A stretch of 64,000 bases of DNA from Paraburkholderia sp. BL25I1N1 (GCF_003002025.1 NZ_PVZB01000004.1:248001-312000); one strand, 5' to 3'. Positions 38,126 through 48,663 are shown, counted from the first letter of the stretch. Numbers and translations: made by a program. The notes: generated from the letters alone by a model not told the origin.

Positions 38126-38163
38126 GCGTTCAGCCCGCGGTTGATCGGATCGCGAGGTCAAAG

Positions 38164-38190
38164 AAAAACCGCCCAAGTGGGCGGTTTTTT
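38164..38190 (+). terminator. Terminator after the PXPV gene
   Basis: AAAAACCGCCC, loop AAGT, GGGCGGTTTTTT: a perfect stem with T6. It is nearly symmetrical and may also serve the minus strand. Confidence 0.85.
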
Positions 38191-38280
38191 CGTTGGACTT
38201 CTGTCATAAGTTCTGCCATCAGCCCGTAAAACGCAGCGACGAGTGCGGAGCATTACGCGTTCACGCGGAACCTTTGTCGT

Positions 38281-39072
38281 TCATTCCGCCACGGCGGCCA
38301 TGCCGCCCACCACTGCGTTAAACCCGCTATCCACGTGCACGATTTCCGCCGTCACCCCGGCCGCCAGATCCGATAACAGGAACGCCGCCGTATTCCCGAC
38401 CTGTTCGATCGTCACGTTGCGCTTGAGCGGCGCGTTCTGTTCGACGAACTCGAGAATCTTGCCGAAGCCCTTGATACCGCTCGCGGCCAGAGTCTTGATC
38501 GGACCCGCCGAAATGCCGTTGACGCGCACGCCTTTCGCGCCGAGCGAGACCGCCAGATAACGCACGCTCGCTTCGAGCGAAGCCTTGGCGAGGCCCATGG
38601 TGTTGTAATTCGGAATCGCGCGCTCGGCGCCGAGATAGCTGAGCGTGAGCAGCGACGCGTCCGGCGTGAACATGGATTGCGCGGCCTTGGCGAGCGCCGG
38701 AAAGCTGTACGCGGAGATGTCGTGCGCGATGCGGAAATTTTCGCGCGTCATGCCGTCGAGGAAATCGCCGGCAATCGCTTCGCGCGGTGCAAAGCCGATC
38801 GAATGGACGAGGCCGTCGAGGCCGTCCCAGCGTTGCCGGAGCGAGACGAAGAGGGCGTTGATCTGGGCGTCGTCGGCGACGTCGCAGGGGAATACGAGAT
38901 CGCTGCCGAACTCGTGGGCGAATTCGGTGATGCGGTCCTTGAAGCGCTCGCCGACATAGGTGAACGCCAACTCGGCGCCTTCACGCTTGCAGGCTTGCGC
39001 GATGCCGTAGGCAATCGAACGATTCGACAGCAAGCCGGTCAGCAGGATACGTTTGCCAGCGAGGAAGCCCAT
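38281..39072 (-). CDS. fabI: Enoyl-[acyl-carrier-protein] reductase (NADH) FabI
   Basis: A 263-residue short-chain dehydrogenase-type enzyme catalysing the last reduction of each fatty acid elongation cycle. The N-terminus is [20 protein letters not shown], with the FabI-type cofactor loop and [20 protein letters not shown] following. The catalytic Tyr and Lys are in the expected Y-x6-K arrangement within [20 protein letters not shown]. It is the target of triclosan-type inhibitors in general. The start ATG follows CAGGAGATTTC; the frame runs 11 codons further. The gene is divergent from yejA. Confidence 0.96.
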   Translation of the reverse strand: MGFLAGKRILLTGLLSNRSIAYGIAQACKREGAELAFTYVGERFKDRITEFAHEFGSDLVFPCDVADDAQINALFVSLRQRWDGLDGLVHSIGFAPREAIAGDFLDGMTRENFRIAHDISAYSFPALAKAAQSMFTPDASLLTLSYLGAERAIPNYNTMGLAKASLEASVRYLAVSLGAKGVRVNGISAGPIKTLAASGIKGFGKILEFVEQNAPLKRNVTIEQVGNTAAFLLSDLAAGVTAEIVHVDSGFNAVVGGMAAVAE

Positions 39073-39198
39073 GAAATCTCCTGATCGGATCAGCGCGCCA
39101 CGCACGTCGACACCATGCGCAACGGACGTGCGGATCGCGCGGGTTTATTGGGTAGAATTCTCTCACATTGCACTTGCCCACTGACCATCAAGGCCCCC

Positions 39199-41160
39199 AT
39201 GACAACTGGCTCGCGACGGGTTCCAACGCCTCGTGCACTTCGGTGCAGCGCGATTCACCAACCCTCGCGTAACGGCCTTGCGTTTGCGCCGCGTTCCTGG
39301 CGCTCCGTCTGCGTCACGATGATGTGCGGCATGCTGGCCGTGGCCGGTCTGCTGGTGGCGCCACGGGCGCACGCGGTCTACGCGATCGCGCAATACGGCG
39401 CGCCGAAATATCCGGCGGATTTCAAGCATTTCGACTACGTCAATCCTGATGCGCCGAAGGGCGGCACGCTGGTGCTCGCCAATCCGAGCCGCCTCACCAG
39501 CTTCGACAAATTCAATCCGTTCACGCTGCGCGGCAATACGGCGCCCGGTGTCGACCTGATTTTCGAAAGCCTCACCGTCGGCAGCAGCGATGAAGTGGCA
39601 ACCGCCTACGGGCTGCTCGCCGACGACATCATCATCGCGCCGGATGGCTTGTCGGTGACGTTCCACATCAATCCGCGCGCACGGTTTTCGAACGGCGATC
39701 CGGTCACCGCCGACGACGTCAAGTTCTCGCTCGACACGCTCAAAAGCCCACAGGCCGCGCCGCAATTCGCGTCGATCTTCGGCGAAATCACGCGCGCGGT
39801 GGTGGTCGATCCGCATACGATCCGCTTCGAGTTTCACCAGCGCAATCGCGAACTGCCCTTGCTCGCGGGCGGCATACCGGTGTTCTCGCGCAAGTGGGGA
39901 TTGAAGCCGGACGGCAGCCGCATTCCATTCGACCAGCTTGCGTTCGAAAAGCCGATCGGCAGCGGGCCTTATCTGATCGAGCAATACGACAACGGCCGCA
40001 CGATTACCTACCGGCGCGACCCGAATTACTGGGGCGCGGCGCTGCCGGTGCGCGTCGGCATGAATAACTTCGATCGCGTCGTCTACAAGCTGTATTTGGA
40101 TAACACGGCGCGGCTGGAGGCGTTCAAGGCGGGCGAGTACGACGCACTGGTCGAGTATGTCGCGCGCAATTGGGTGCGGCGTGACGTCGGCAAAAAATTC
40201 GATAGCGGCGAGCTGATCAAGCAGGTGTTCCCGCAACATAACGGCACCGGCATGCAGGGCTTTATGCTGAATACGCGCCGGCCGCTGTTTCAGGACGTTC
40301 GCGTGCGCAAGGCACTCGATCTCGCGCTCGACTTTCAATGGCTCAATCGCCAGTTGTTCTTCAATCAGTACACTCGTATCGACAGTTTCTTCGCCAACAC
40401 CGATCTGCAGGCGAAGGGTCTGCCTTCTCCGGGCGAGTTGGCCTTGCTCGAGCCGTGGCGCGCGAAGCTCGACCCGGCGGTGTTCGGCCTGCCGCCGAAG
40501 CAGCCGGATACCGATCCGCCCGGCTCGCTGCGCGCCAATCTGCTGGAAGCGCGCGCGCTGTTGCAGCAGGCCGGCTGGACCTATCGCGACGGCGCATTGC
40601 GCAACGCCAAGGGCGAGCCGTTCCGCTTCGAGATTCTCGACGACTCCGGCTCGTCCGCGCAGATGGAGCCGATCGTCGCCACCTTCATCCGCAATCTGCA
40701 GAAGCTGGGCATCCAGGCCACGTTTCGCGTGTCGGATTTCGCGGTCTATCAGAAGCGTCTGGACGCCTTCGATTTCGACACCACCACGATCCGCATGCCG
40801 GACGTGCAAGTGCCCGGCTCCGAGCAGATCGAACGATTCGGCAGCAAGGCCGCCGATACGCACGGGTCGAATAACATGATCGGGCTGAAGTCGCCTGTGG
40901 TGGATGCGATCCTGAGTGCGCTCGTGCATGCGCAAACGCGCGAGCAACTGGTCGACGCCACGCATGCGCTCGACCGTGTGCTGATGCATGGCTACTATGT
41001 CGTGCCGCATTGGTACAGCGCCACGCACCGCGTGGCGTTCAAGCGCGGTCTTGCGTGGCCCAAAACGCTGCCTCTGTACTATACGGCGGAAGGCTGGATT
41101 ACGTCGATGTGGTGGTTCGCGCAGCCACAATCGCAGCCGCAGCCGCCGGCGCGACCTTAA
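39199..41160 (+). CDS. yejA: Oligopeptide ABC transporter, periplasmic binding protein
   Basis: A 653-residue family 5 extracellular solute-binding protein. The signal ends near VAPRAHA|VYA. The binding-protein core includes HFDYVNPDAPKGGTLVLANP, ADDVKFSLDTLKSPQAAPQF and PIGSGPYLIEQYDNGRTITY; length and the early Y-A-I-A-Q-Y-G-A-P match YejA. It captures peptides for the permeases encoded next, forming YejABEF, which in enterobacteria imports peptides and the antibiotic microcin C. The start is uncertain: ATG at 39199 gives a long N-terminal lead, and an internal ATG before MMCGMLAVAGLL would give a tighter signal peptide. TAGAAT at about 39153 may be the -10 box. Confidence 0.92.
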   Translation: MTTGSRRVPTPRALRCSAIHQPSRNGLAFAPRSWRSVCVTMMCGMLAVAGLLVAPRAHAVYAIAQYGAPKYPADFKHFDYVNPDAPKGGTLVLANPSRLTSFDKFNPFTLRGNTAPGVDLIFESLTVGSSDEVATAYGLLADDIIIAPDGLSVTFHINPRARFSNGDPVTADDVKFSLDTLKSPQAAPQFASIFGEITRAVVVDPHTIRFEFHQRNRELPLLAGGIPVFSRKWGLKPDGSRIPFDQLAFEKPIGSGPYLIEQYDNGRTITYRRDPNYWGAALPVRVGMNNFDRVVYKLYLDNTARLEAFKAGEYDALVEYVARNWVRRDVGKKFDSGELIKQVFPQHNGTGMQGFMLNTRRPLFQDVRVRKALDLALDFQWLNRQLFFNQYTRIDSFFANTDLQAKGLPSPGELALLEPWRAKLDPAVFGLPPKQPDTDPPGSLRANLLEARALLQQAGWTYRDGALRNAKGEPFRFEILDDSGSSAQMEPIVATFIRNLQKLGIQATFRVSDFAVYQKRLDAFDFDTTTIRMPDVQVPGSEQIERFGSKAADTHGSNNMIGLKSPVVDAILSALVHAQTREQLVDATHALDRVLMHGYYVVPHWYSATHRVAFKRGLAWPKTLPLYYTAEGWITSMWWFAQPQSQPQPPARP

Positions 41161-41195
41161 ACGCGCCAACGCGTCATTCATTCGGAAACGCCGCC

Positions 41196-42233
41196 ATGTG
41201 GAGCTACATCCTCAAACGCCTCCTGCTGATGATCCCGACCTTGCTCGGCGTGCTGACGCTGACCTTCGTCGTGATCCAGTTCGTTCCCGGTGGCCCGGTC
41301 GAGCAGATGCAGCACGAGTTGCGCAAAGGCGCGGAAGGCGGCGCGCCGTTCGGTCTGCGCGCGCACAACGGCGTCGACGCGCAGCAGATCGCGCAACTCA
41401 AAGCGCTCTACGGGTTCGACAAACCGCCGCTCGAACGCTACGTGCTGATGCTCAAGCGCTTCTCGACTTTCGATCTCGGCCAGAGTTATTTCCGCCATCA
41501 AAGCGTGTGGTCGCTGATCGTTTCCAAGCTGCCGGTGTCGATCAGCATCGGCTTATGGACGTTCTTTCTGACGTATCTGATATCGGTGCCGCTAGGCATT
41601 GCAAAGGCGGTGCGCAACGGCTCGCGCTTCGACGTCGCGACAAGCCTCGTGGTGCTGGTCGGCTACGCGATTCCGGGCTTCGTGCTGGGCGTATTGCTGC
41701 TCGTGCTGTTCGGCGGCGGCACGTTCCTGCAACTGTTCCCGCTGCGCAATCTCACTTCGGACAACTGGGCGCAATTGAGCGTGGCCGGCAAGATTCTCGA
41801 CTATCTGTGGCATATCGCGTTGCCGATCACGGCCTCGGTGGTGGGCAGTTTCGCCGTCGTCACCATGCTGACGAAAAACGCTTTCCTCGACGAGATCCGC
41901 AAGCAATACGTGCTCACCGCGCGTGCCAAAGGTTTGTCGGAAAAGCGCGTGCTGTGGAAGCACGTGTTTCGCAATGCGCTGTTGCCGCTGATCGTCGGCT
42001 TTCCGGCCGCGTTTATCGGCGCGTTCTTTACCGGCAGTCTGCTGATCGAAACGCTGTTTTCGCTCGACGGCCTCGGGCTGCTGTCGTACGAATCGGTGGT
42101 GCGGCGCGACTATCCGGTCGTGCTCGGCACGCTGTATCTGTTCACGCTGATCGGGCTCGCGACCAAGCTGATTTCCGATCTTTGCTATGTGTGGGTCGAT
42201 CCCCGCATCCAATTCGAACAACTGGAGCGCTGA
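41196..42233 (+). CDS. yejB: Peptide ABC transporter permease YejB
   Basis: A 345-residue inner-membrane permease with about six helices. The N-terminus MWSYILKRLLLMIPTLLGVL is the DppB/OppB-type opening. The cytoplasmic EAA loop contacting the ATPase is visible as LTARAKGLSEKRVLWKHVFR. YejB has an insertion after the first helix (EQMQHELRKGAEGGAPFGLR), also seen here. The start is 35 bases after yejA and the stop overlaps the ATG of yejE (TGATG), implying one operon and coupled translation. Confidence 0.95.
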   Translation: MWSYILKRLLLMIPTLLGVLTLTFVVIQFVPGGPVEQMQHELRKGAEGGAPFGLRAHNGVDAQQIAQLKALYGFDKPPLERYVLMLKRFSTFDLGQSYFRHQSVWSLIVSKLPVSISIGLWTFFLTYLISVPLGIAKAVRNGSRFDVATSLVVLVGYAIPGFVLGVLLLVLFGGGTFLQLFPLRNLTSDNWAQLSVAGKILDYLWHIALPITASVVGSFAVVTMLTKNAFLDEIRKQYVLTARAKGLSEKRVLWKHVFRNALLPLIVGFPAAFIGAFFTGSLLIETLFSLDGLGLLSYESVVRRDYPVVLGTLYLFTLIGLATKLISDLCYVWVDPRIQFEQLER

Positions 42234-43339
42234 TGAATCGAGCCCGTCTTTCCGCCGACGCGTCGGCGCGCTCCGAACCGGCGCGCGCGTTCGTCTCGCC
42301 TTCGCCGGCCCGCCGTGTGTGGCAGCGTTTTCGCCAGCAGCGTCTGGGCTACTGGAGCCTGATCGTGTTCGTCGTGGCGTTCGCGGCGAGCCTTGCTGGA
42401 CCGCTGTGGTCGAACGACAAACCGCTCGTGGTGCGCTACGACGGCAGCCTGTATTTTCCGATGTTCAAGACTTACGCCGAGACCACCTTCGGCGGCGACT
42501 TCCCGACGCCGGCCGATTATCTCGATCCGTATATCAAGCATCGTTTCGACGCGCCGGGCAATTTCGCCGTGTATCCGCCGAATCGCTACTACTACGACAC
42601 GCTGAATTACTTTTCGAAAGCGCCGAATCCGGCGCCGCCGTCGCGCGAGAACTGGCTCGGCACCGACGACCGCGGCCGCGACCTGTTTGCGCGTTTGCTG
42701 TACGGCTTCCGGGTGTCGGTGGAATTCGGGCTGGTGCTGACGCTGATCGGCACGATACTGGGCATCGCCGCGGGCGCCGTGCAGGGTTATTTCGGAGGAC
42801 GTATCGATATCATCGGGCAGCGTTTGATCGAAATCTGGAGCGCGATGCCCGAGCTTTACCTGCTGATCATCTTTTCGTCGATCTTCGAACCGGGCTTCAT
42901 TCTGCTGATCGTACTGCTCTCGTTGTTCGGCTGGATCGGTTTGTCCGATTACGTGCGTGCCGAATTCCTGCGCAATCGTCATCAGGACTACGTGCGGGCG
43001 GCACGCGCGATGGGGCTGTCGAACTGGCAGATCATGTGGCGGCATGTGCTGCCCAATAGCCTCACGCCGGTGATCACGTTCCTGCCGTTTCGCATGAGCG
43101 GCGCCATTCTCGCGCTGACGAGCCTCGACTTTCTCGGCCTGGGCGTGCCGTCGCCGACACCGAGCCTCGGCGAACTGCTCGCGCAAGGCAAGGCGAATCT
43201 CGACGCGTGGTGGATTTCGCTGTCCACCTTCGGTGTGCTGGTGGCGATGCTGTTGCTATTGACCTTCATGGGCGACGCGCTGCGCAACGCACTCGATACC
43301 CGTATCTCCGATGCGATGCGTGCCGGAGGCAATCAATGA
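42233..43339 (+). CDS. yejE: Peptide ABC transporter permease YejE
   Basis: A 368-residue inner-membrane permease. The N-terminal cytosolic tail and first helix (RFRQQRLGYWSLIVFVVAFA) are followed by a large periplasmic loop with PADYLDPYIKHRFDAPGNFA, a YejE-specific insertion. WLGTDDRGRDLFARLLYGFR is the DppC-type signature, and the EAA loop is VRAARAMGLSNWQIMWRHVL. Start and stop overlap neighbours by a few bases (TGATG with yejB, ATGA with yejF). Confidence 0.95.
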   Translation: MNRARLSADASARSEPARAFVSPSPARRVWQRFRQQRLGYWSLIVFVVAFAASLAGPLWSNDKPLVVRYDGSLYFPMFKTYAETTFGGDFPTPADYLDPYIKHRFDAPGNFAVYPPNRYYYDTLNYFSKAPNPAPPSRENWLGTDDRGRDLFARLLYGFRVSVEFGLVLTLIGTILGIAAGAVQGYFGGRIDIIGQRLIEIWSAMPELYLLIIFSSIFEPGFILLIVLLSLFGWIGLSDYVRAEFLRNRHQDYVRAARAMGLSNWQIMWRHVLPNSLTPVITFLPFRMSGAILALTSLDFLGLGVPSPTPSLGELLAQGKANLDAWWISLSTFGVLVAMLLLLTFMGDALRNALDTRISDAMRAGGNQ

Positions 43340-44970
43340 GCGCGAATTTGCAAAGCAACGCGACATCGGCCGCGACACCGCCGCTGCTCGAACTGGATCA
43401 TCTGCACGTGCGTTTCGGCGACACCGTCGCGGTGAGCGACGTGACGCTCGCGATCCAGCGCGGCGAGCGCGTGGCATTGGTCGGTGAATCGGGTTCGGGC
43501 AAGAGCGTGACCGCGCTGTCGATCCTGCGGCTGCTGAGCGACGCGCAGGTGAGCGGCTCGATCCGTTTCGATGGCGAGGATCTGCTCGGCAGAACCGAGC
43601 GCGAGATGCGCGGCCTGCGCGGCTCGGACATCGCGATGATCTTTCAGGAGCCGATGACCGCGCTCAATCCGCTCTACACAGTCGGCGACCAGATCGCGGA
43701 AACCATCGTCGTGCATGACGGCGTGAGCGCAAACGAGGCGCGCAAGCGCGCCGTGGCGCTGCTGGGACGCACGGGTATCGCCGAGCCGGGCAAGCGCGTG
43801 AACAGCTATCCGCATCAGCTTTCAGGCGGCCAGCGCCAGCGCGCGATGATCGCGATGGCGCTGGCGTGCCGTCCGCGCCTCCTGCTCGCTGACGAGCCGA
43901 CCACCGCGCTCGACGTGACGATCCGCGCGCAGATCGTCGACCTGCTGCTGGAATTGCAACGCGACGAAGCGGAAAAACGTGGCATGGCCGTGCTGCTGAT
44001 CACGCACGATCTGAATCTGGTGCGCCATTTCGCGCAACGCATCGCGGTGATGGAGAAGGGCGTGCTGGTGGAGAGCGGGCCGGTCGAACAGGTGTTCGGG
44101 TCGCCGCAGCATCCGTACACGCAACGTCTGCTGGCGAGCCGCCCGGAACGCACGGTGGTGCCGGTGCTGCCGATTTCGCCGGTGTTGCTCGAAGCGCGCG
44201 GAATCTCGGTCGACTTCAAAACCAAGCTGCCGGGCTTCGGCGGCTGGTTCCGCTCGGGACGGTTTCGCGCGGTCGCGGACGCGAACGTGTCGGTGCGCCA
44301 GGGCGAGACACTCGGGATCGTCGGCGAATCGGGTTCGGGCAAGTCGACGCTCGCGATGGCCTTGCTCGGCCTGCAGCGCACCGTGCACGGCGAGGTCGAG
44401 TTTCAGGGCAGGGCGCTCGACAGCTATCGTGGCGCCGAACAGACCGCCTTACGGTCGAACATGCAGGTTGTCTTCCAGGATCCGTTTAGTTCGCTTTCGC
44501 CGCGGCAGACCATCGAGCGGATCGTCGGCGAAGGGCTCGCGCTGCACCGGCCGGCCATGACGCCGCAAGCGCGCCGCGACAAGATGATCTCGGTGCTGCG
44601 CGAGGTCGGCCTCGACCGCACGGTGCTGCAACGCTATCCGCACGAATTCTCCGGCGGGCAACGTCAGCGGATCGCGATTGCGCGCGCGCTGGTTCTCGAA
44701 CCACGCATTCTGATCCTCGACGAACCGACCTCCGCGCTCGATGTCTCCATTCAACAGCAGGTGCTGAAGCTGCTCGCCGGGTTGCAACGGAAGTACAACC
44801 TCGGCTTCGTTTTTATTAGCCACGACTTAGCGGTGATCGGGGCCATGGCGCATCGTGTCGCGGTCATGCAAAACGGTTCGATTATCGAAAGCGGCGAGGT
44901 TGAGGAGATTTTTGCGACACCCTCCCACCCGTACACCCGAAAGCTGCTGAAAGCAGCGCTGGACCATTGA
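43336..44970 (+). CDS. yejF: Peptide ABC transporter, dual ATPase YejF
   Basis: A 544-residue protein with two fused ABC ATPase domains. Domain 1: Walker [19 protein letters not shown], signature [16 protein letters not shown], Walker [15 protein letters not shown]. Domain 2 (from about 295): [48 protein letters not shown]. Both active sites look complete. It energises peptide import through YejB and YejE. The ATG overlaps the yejE stop (ATGA). It is the last gene of the operon; no clear terminator is visible before the next promoter 55 bases downstream. Confidence 0.96.
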   Translation: MSANLQSNATSAATPPLLELDHLHVRFGDTVAVSDVTLAIQRGERVALVGESGSGKSVTALSILRLLSDAQVSGSIRFDGEDLLGRTEREMRGLRGSDIAMIFQEPMTALNPLYTVGDQIAETIVVHDGVSANEARKRAVALLGRTGIAEPGKRVNSYPHQLSGGQRQRAMIAMALACRPRLLLADEPTTALDVTIRAQIVDLLLELQRDEAEKRGMAVLLITHDLNLVRHFAQRIAVMEKGVLVESGPVEQVFGSPQHPYTQRLLASRPERTVVPVLPISPVLLEARGISVDFKTKLPGFGGWFRSGRFRAVADANVSVRQGETLGIVGESGSGKSTLAMALLGLQRTVHGEVEFQGRALDSYRGAEQTALRSNMQVVFQDPFSSLSPRQTIERIVGEGLALHRPAMTPQARRDKMISVLREVGLDRTVLQRYPHEFSGGQRQRIAIARALVLEPRILILDEPTSALDVSIQQQVLKLLAGLQRKYNLGFVFISHDLAVIGAMAHRVAVMQNGSIIESGEVEEIFATPSHPYTRKLLKAALDH

Positions 44971-45025
44971 TTTACCGCTTTTTCACCAATTGGGTGCGCC
45001 TCTCGATTGTATTTTTCTATTTGTT

Positions 45026-45054
45026 TTGACATGTGAATACTTACTGGCTAGTAT
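45026..45054 (+). promoter_or_regulatory. Sigma-70 promoter of the NlpC/P60 gene
   Basis: Perfect TTGACA, 17-base spacer, TAGTAT, in an AT-rich stretch after yejF, about 54 bases before the start codon. Confidence 0.8.
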
Positions 45055-45107
45055 CGACCAAACTTTTTTCCGTAGACCCCTGATTTTTAGGCAAAAAATA
45101 CCGACCA

Positions 45108-45773
45108 ATGCAGCACAGAAACCTAACCCAGGCTTGCACGCGCGTCGTCGCCGGGATGTTCATTGGCGTCTTGATGGCAGCAGCTCCCGGCGCGTTCGCC
45201 GACGAAGTAAGCAGTTTTAATCAGAATGCCTCATATTCGACCCTCAACGGGTCGAATTCTTTGTCCACCCCTGCCTCGCAAGCAACCGCTCCCACTAGCG
45301 ACAGCGGCGCCAAATCGTTCCTCTCCGGCATGGCCGGCAAAGCGGGCGATGTGGTTGTCGGTGCGCTGAATATGATCGGCGTGCGCTACCGTTGGGGTGG
45401 CAACACCCCGGATTCGGGGCTCGATTGCAGCGGCTTCGTGCGCTACGTATTCCAGGACACGCTCGGTATGGCGCTGCCGCGCCGCGCCGAGGAAATGAGC
45501 CGTGTCGGTGAAAAGGTTCGCGTGAGCGACCTGAAGCCGGGCGATCTGGTGTTCTTCAACACCATGCGCCGCACGTTCTCGCACGTCGGCATCTATATCG
45601 GCGACAACAAATTCGTGCATTCGCCCTCCACGGGCAGCACGATTCGTGTCGACGACATGGATGACGGCTACTGGGAAAAGCGCTTCACCGGCGCGCGTCG
45701 TATCGAGACCTCGTATCAGGAAGGCGAGGATCTGCGCAAGCGCGTGAACGCAACAATCGGCGGCAATCAGTAA
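45108..45773 (+). CDS. NlpC/P60 family cell-wall peptidase
   Basis: A 221-residue exported protein. The signal (TRVVAGMFIGVLMAAAPGAF, cleavage after AFA) is followed by a low-complexity Ser/Asn/Thr linker. The peptidase domain spans about 80-200: ALNMIGVRYRWGGNTPDSGL leads to the catalytic cysteine in LDCSGFVRYVF (C107). The histidines are in FSHVGIYIG (H159) and KFVHSPS (H171), completing the Cys-His-His triad. Such enzymes cut murein stem peptides (gamma-D-Glu-diaminopimelate type) during growth or recycling. It has its own consensus promoter and a terminator, so it is probably constitutively expressed as a single gene. Confidence 0.93.
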   Translation: MQHRNLTQACTRVVAGMFIGVLMAAAPGAFADEVSSFNQNASYSTLNGSNSLSTPASQATAPTSDSGAKSFLSGMAGKAGDVVVGALNMIGVRYRWGGNTPDSGLDCSGFVRYVFQDTLGMALPRRAEEMSRVGEKVRVSDLKPGDLVFFNTMRRTFSHVGIYIGDNKFVHSPSTGSTIRVDDMDDGYWEKRFTGARRIETSYQEGEDLRKRVNATIGGNQ

Positions 45774-45797
45774 GATCGCGGCTGCTGTTCCCGCATG

Positions 45798-45830
45798 AAA
45801 AAGCCTGCTTCGAACGAAGCAGGCTTTTTT
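45798..45830. terminator. Bidirectional terminator after the NlpC/P60 gene
   Basis: AAAAAGCCTGCTTCG and CGAAGCAGGCTTTTTT; flanking A5 and T6 allow use by the convergent patatin gene too. Confidence 0.85.
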
Positions 45831-45896
45831 GCGTTTGAGCGGCGGACGAGGCCGCCGCGGACCTGCGCGGGTCCGCGCAGCTCCGCGCAGGTCCGT

Positions 45897-46847
45897 TTAC
45901 GCCGCGGCCCGGCTCGCCGCCGCCAGCTTGCGCTGCAATTCCGGCATCATCTTCGCCACCGCTTCCTCGCCGGCTAGAATCGCCGCGTTGCGCTGCGAGA
46001 AATCGCTGCCGCTCATGGCTGCCAGATTGGGGCGGATCACGACGTCGGCGTATTTGTCGAGTTCATAAGCCTTGATCGTCTGGCCCATGATGGTGAAAGT
46101 CTGCATCAGCACGTCGAATGAACTGGCCGTGAGGCCGCTTTCCGGGCGCTGCGAGATATCCACCGCGATCACGAAATCCGCGCCCATCTTGCGCGCGAAC
46201 GACGCCGGCACCGGGCTCACCAGGCCGCCGTCCACATACTCGTGGCCGCCGATCCTCACCGGCTCGAAAATCGACGGCACGCTGCACGACGCGCGCACCG
46301 CGATACCGGTATTGCCGCGCTGGAACAGGATCGGCTGGCCGGTTTTCAGATCGGTGGCGACCACGCCGAGCGGCTTGGCCATCTTCTCGATCGGCCGGTT
46401 GTTGAGCGTCGTATTCAGGTAGTTCTGCAGCGCGACGCCTTGCAGAAAGCCGCGCGTGCGAAACGGCATGGCCCAGTCGCTGATCGACGCTTCGTCCATG
46501 GTCAATGCGAGCTTGTTCAGTGCGAAGCCGTTCATGCCCGACGCGTACAACGCGCCCACCACCGATCCGGCGCTGGTGCCGGCCACCAGATCGACCTGAA
46601 TATTGCGCGCCTCGAGCCCCTTGATCACGCCGATGTGCGCGAAGCCGCGCGCGGCACCGCCGCCCAGCGCGAGCGCGATGCGCAGCGGCCGCTGCGGCTT
46701 GTCGAGGGGCGGCGTCGGCGTAACGGGTGTGACGGCGACGGGCGTGCTGTCGGTTTTGCCGCCGGTCGTGGTGCAGGCGGCCAGCACCGCGGACGCGGCG
46801 GCCAGTGAAAAGTTGCGGCGGGCGAGGCTAGGCGATGAGGGCTTCAA
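45897..46847 (-). CDS. Patatin-like phospholipase, predicted twin-arginine lipoprotein
   Basis: A protein of about 316 residues of the patatin/RssA type. The oxyanion loop ALALGGGAARGFAHIG and nucleophile elbow VAGTSAGSVVGALYASG (Ser92 with this start) are intact, and the catalytic Asp is in EYVDGGLVSPVPASFARK. The N-terminus SLARRNFSLAAASAVLAAC combines an RR-x-F motif with a lipobox (Cys25), suggesting Tat export and lipidation. No ATG is available. TTG at 46847 has GGAGAA six bases upstream; TTG at 46862 adds five residues. The gene is convergent with the NlpC/P60 gene, and hydrolysis of membrane lipids in the periplasm is inferred. Confidence 0.88.
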   Translation of the reverse strand: MKPSSPSLARRNFSLAAASAVLAACTTTGGKTDSTPVAVTPVTPTPPLDKPQRPLRIALALGGGAARGFAHIGVIKGLEARNIQVDLVAGTSAGSVVGALYASGMNGFALNKLALTMDEASISDWAMPFRTRGFLQGVALQNYLNTTLNNRPIEKMAKPLGVVATDLKTGQPILFQRGNTGIAVRASCSVPSIFEPVRIGGHEYVDGGLVSPVPASFARKMGADFVIAVDISQRPESGLTASSFDVLMQTFTIMGQTIKAYELDKYADVVIRPNLAAMSGSDFSQRNAAILAGEEAVAKMMPELQRKLAAASRAAA

Positions 46848-47253
46848 CGAGTTCTCCAGCAACGGCGCGGGCGACGCAATCGGCGTCGCCGGTGGCCGCG
46901 ATCAGGCGGATAGTCAGACGGACGGGATCGCCAGCGGCGATTCCATGCGCCGTGGATCTATCTCCGGCCGCAGCGCGCGCACATCATAAAGCAAAGCCCC
47001 GTGCGCGCGGCGGCGTGGTAATGAAACGTTGCAGAGGAAGCCCTTTGACGCTGCGCCGCGCGGCACGCACGCGCCACCTGGCCGTTCGGACGAGGGCGGG
47101 TAACACGCCTCTCGAAGGTATAATTCGGCTCTCGCATTTAATTCCTTCGTGCCCATGCACGGCGCTGTTTTGCCGAATGGGCGCGCTCCGCTGCCGCGCT
47201 TCGCGGGCGATGTCCGCCCCGAGCGCCGGCGCCCGTCTTCCGAGTAACCGCTA
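46848..47253. other. Intergenic region between patatin gene and gltX
   Basis: About 400 bases between divergent genes. A consensus TATAAT at 47119-47124 is a good -10 candidate for gltX without a matching -35, giving a leader of about 120 bases. No small gene or hairpin of note is seen. Confidence 0.45.
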
Positions 47254-48663
47254 ATGACCACCTCTGTTCGTACCCGTTTCGCACCGAGTCCCACCGGCTT
47301 CATCCACCTCGGCAACATTCGCTCCGCGCTTTATCCGTGGGCGTTCGCGCGCAAGATGAAAGGGACCTTCGTGCTGCGGATCGAGGACACCGACGTGGAG
47401 CGCTCCACCTCCGAATCCGTCGATGCCATTCTCGAAGGCATGGCGTGGCTCGGCCTCGATTTCGACGAGGGCCCGTTCTACCAGATGCAGCGCATGGACC
47501 GTTACCGCGAAGTGCTCAAGCAGATGCAGGACGCCGGACTGGTGTACCCGTGCTACATGTCGACGGAAGAACTCGACGCACTGCGCGAGCGTCAACGCGA
47601 AGCCGGCGAAAAGCCGCGTTATGACGGCACGTGGCGTCCGGAGCCGGGCAAGGTGCTGCCGCAGCCGCCGGCGGGCGTGCAGCCGGTGCTGCGCTTCCGT
47701 AACCCGCTCACCGGCGTGGTGGCGTGGGACGACGCTGTGAAGGGCCGCATCGAGATCTCTAACGAAGAACTCGACGATCTCGTGATCGCGCGCCCGGACG
47801 GCACGCCGACCTACAACTTCTGCGTGGTGGTGGACGATCTGGACATGCGCATCACGCACGTGATTCGCGGCGACGATCACGTCAACAACACGCCGCGGCA
47901 GATCAACATTCTGCGCGCGCTCGGCGGCGAGCCGCCGGTCTACGCGCATTTGCCGACCGTGCTGAACGAGCAGGGCGAGAAGATGAGCAAGCGCCACGGC
48001 GCGATGAGCGTGGTGGGTTATCGTGACGCCGGTTTCCTGCCGGAGGCGGTGGTCAACTATCTGGCGCGCCTCGGCTGGTCGCATGGTGACGCGGAAATCT
48101 TCTCGCGCGAGCAGTTCGTCGAGTGGTTCGATCTGGAGCATCTGGGCAAGTCCCCGGCGCAGTACGACCACGACAAGCTGGCCTGGCTGAATGCGCACTA
48201 CATCAAGGAAGCGGATAACGCACGTCTCGCCGAGCTGGCCAAGCCGTTCTTCACCGAACTGGGTATCGACGAGGCCGCGCTCGCGCAAGGCGCCGATCTG
48301 GTGGCTGTGGTCGGCTTGCTGAAGGACCGTGCGTCGACGGTGAAGGAAATCGCTGAGAACGCCGCGATGTTCTATCGCACGCCGGCGCCGGATGCCGAGT
48401 CCGTCGCGCAGCACGTGACCGACGTGGTGCGCCCCGCGCTCGCCGATCTGGCCGCCGCGCTCAAGACCGTGGAATGGACCAAGGAAGCGATCGCCGCGGC
48501 ATTGAAGGCAACGCTTGGCGCGCACAAGCTGAAGATGCCGCAACTGGCGATGCCGGTGCGTCTGCTGGTGGCAGGCACGACCCATACGCCGTCGATCGAC
48601 AGCGTGCTGATGCTGTTCGGGCGTGACGTCGTGGTGGGCCGTATTGAAAAAGCGCTGGTCTGA
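47254..48663 (+). CDS. gltX: Glutamyl-tRNA synthetase
   Basis: A 469-residue class Ic synthetase charging tRNA-Glu. The HIGH-type motif is [20 protein letters not shown], with [20 protein letters not shown] following. The zinc-site region is present, and the KMSKS-type loop reads [16 protein letters not shown]. The C-terminal alpha-helical cage binds the anticodon. Length and motif order are normal. It lies just upstream of a tRNA cluster that contains two tRNA-Glu genes, a neat enzyme-substrate neighbourhood, although separate promoters precede the tRNAs. Confidence 0.97.
   Translation: MTTSVRTRFAPSPTGFIHLGNIRSALYPWAFARKMKGTFVLRIEDTDVERSTSESVDAILEGMAWLGLDFDEGPFYQMQRMDRYREVLKQMQDAGLVYPCYMSTEELDALRERQREAGEKPRYDGTWRPEPGKVLPQPPAGVQPVLRFRNPLTGVVAWDDAVKGRIEISNEELDDLVIARPDGTPTYNFCVVVDDLDMRITHVIRGDDHVNNTPRQINILRALGGEPPVYAHLPTVLNEQGEKMSKRHGAMSVVGYRDAGFLPEAVVNYLARLGWSHGDAEIFSREQFVEWFDLEHLGKSPAQYDHDKLAWLNAHYIKEADNARLAELAKPFFTELGIDEAALAQGADLVAVVGLLKDRASTVKEIAENAAMFYRTPAPDAESVAQHVTDVVRPALADLAAALKTVEWTKEAIAAALKATLGAHKLKMPQLAMPVRLLVAGTTHTPSIDSVLMLFGRDVVVGRIEKALV

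Noticed and set aside
39163..41181. Minus-strand open frame of 670 codons opposite yejA
   Set aside because: Shadow of the solute-binding protein gene; no ribosome site or domain.
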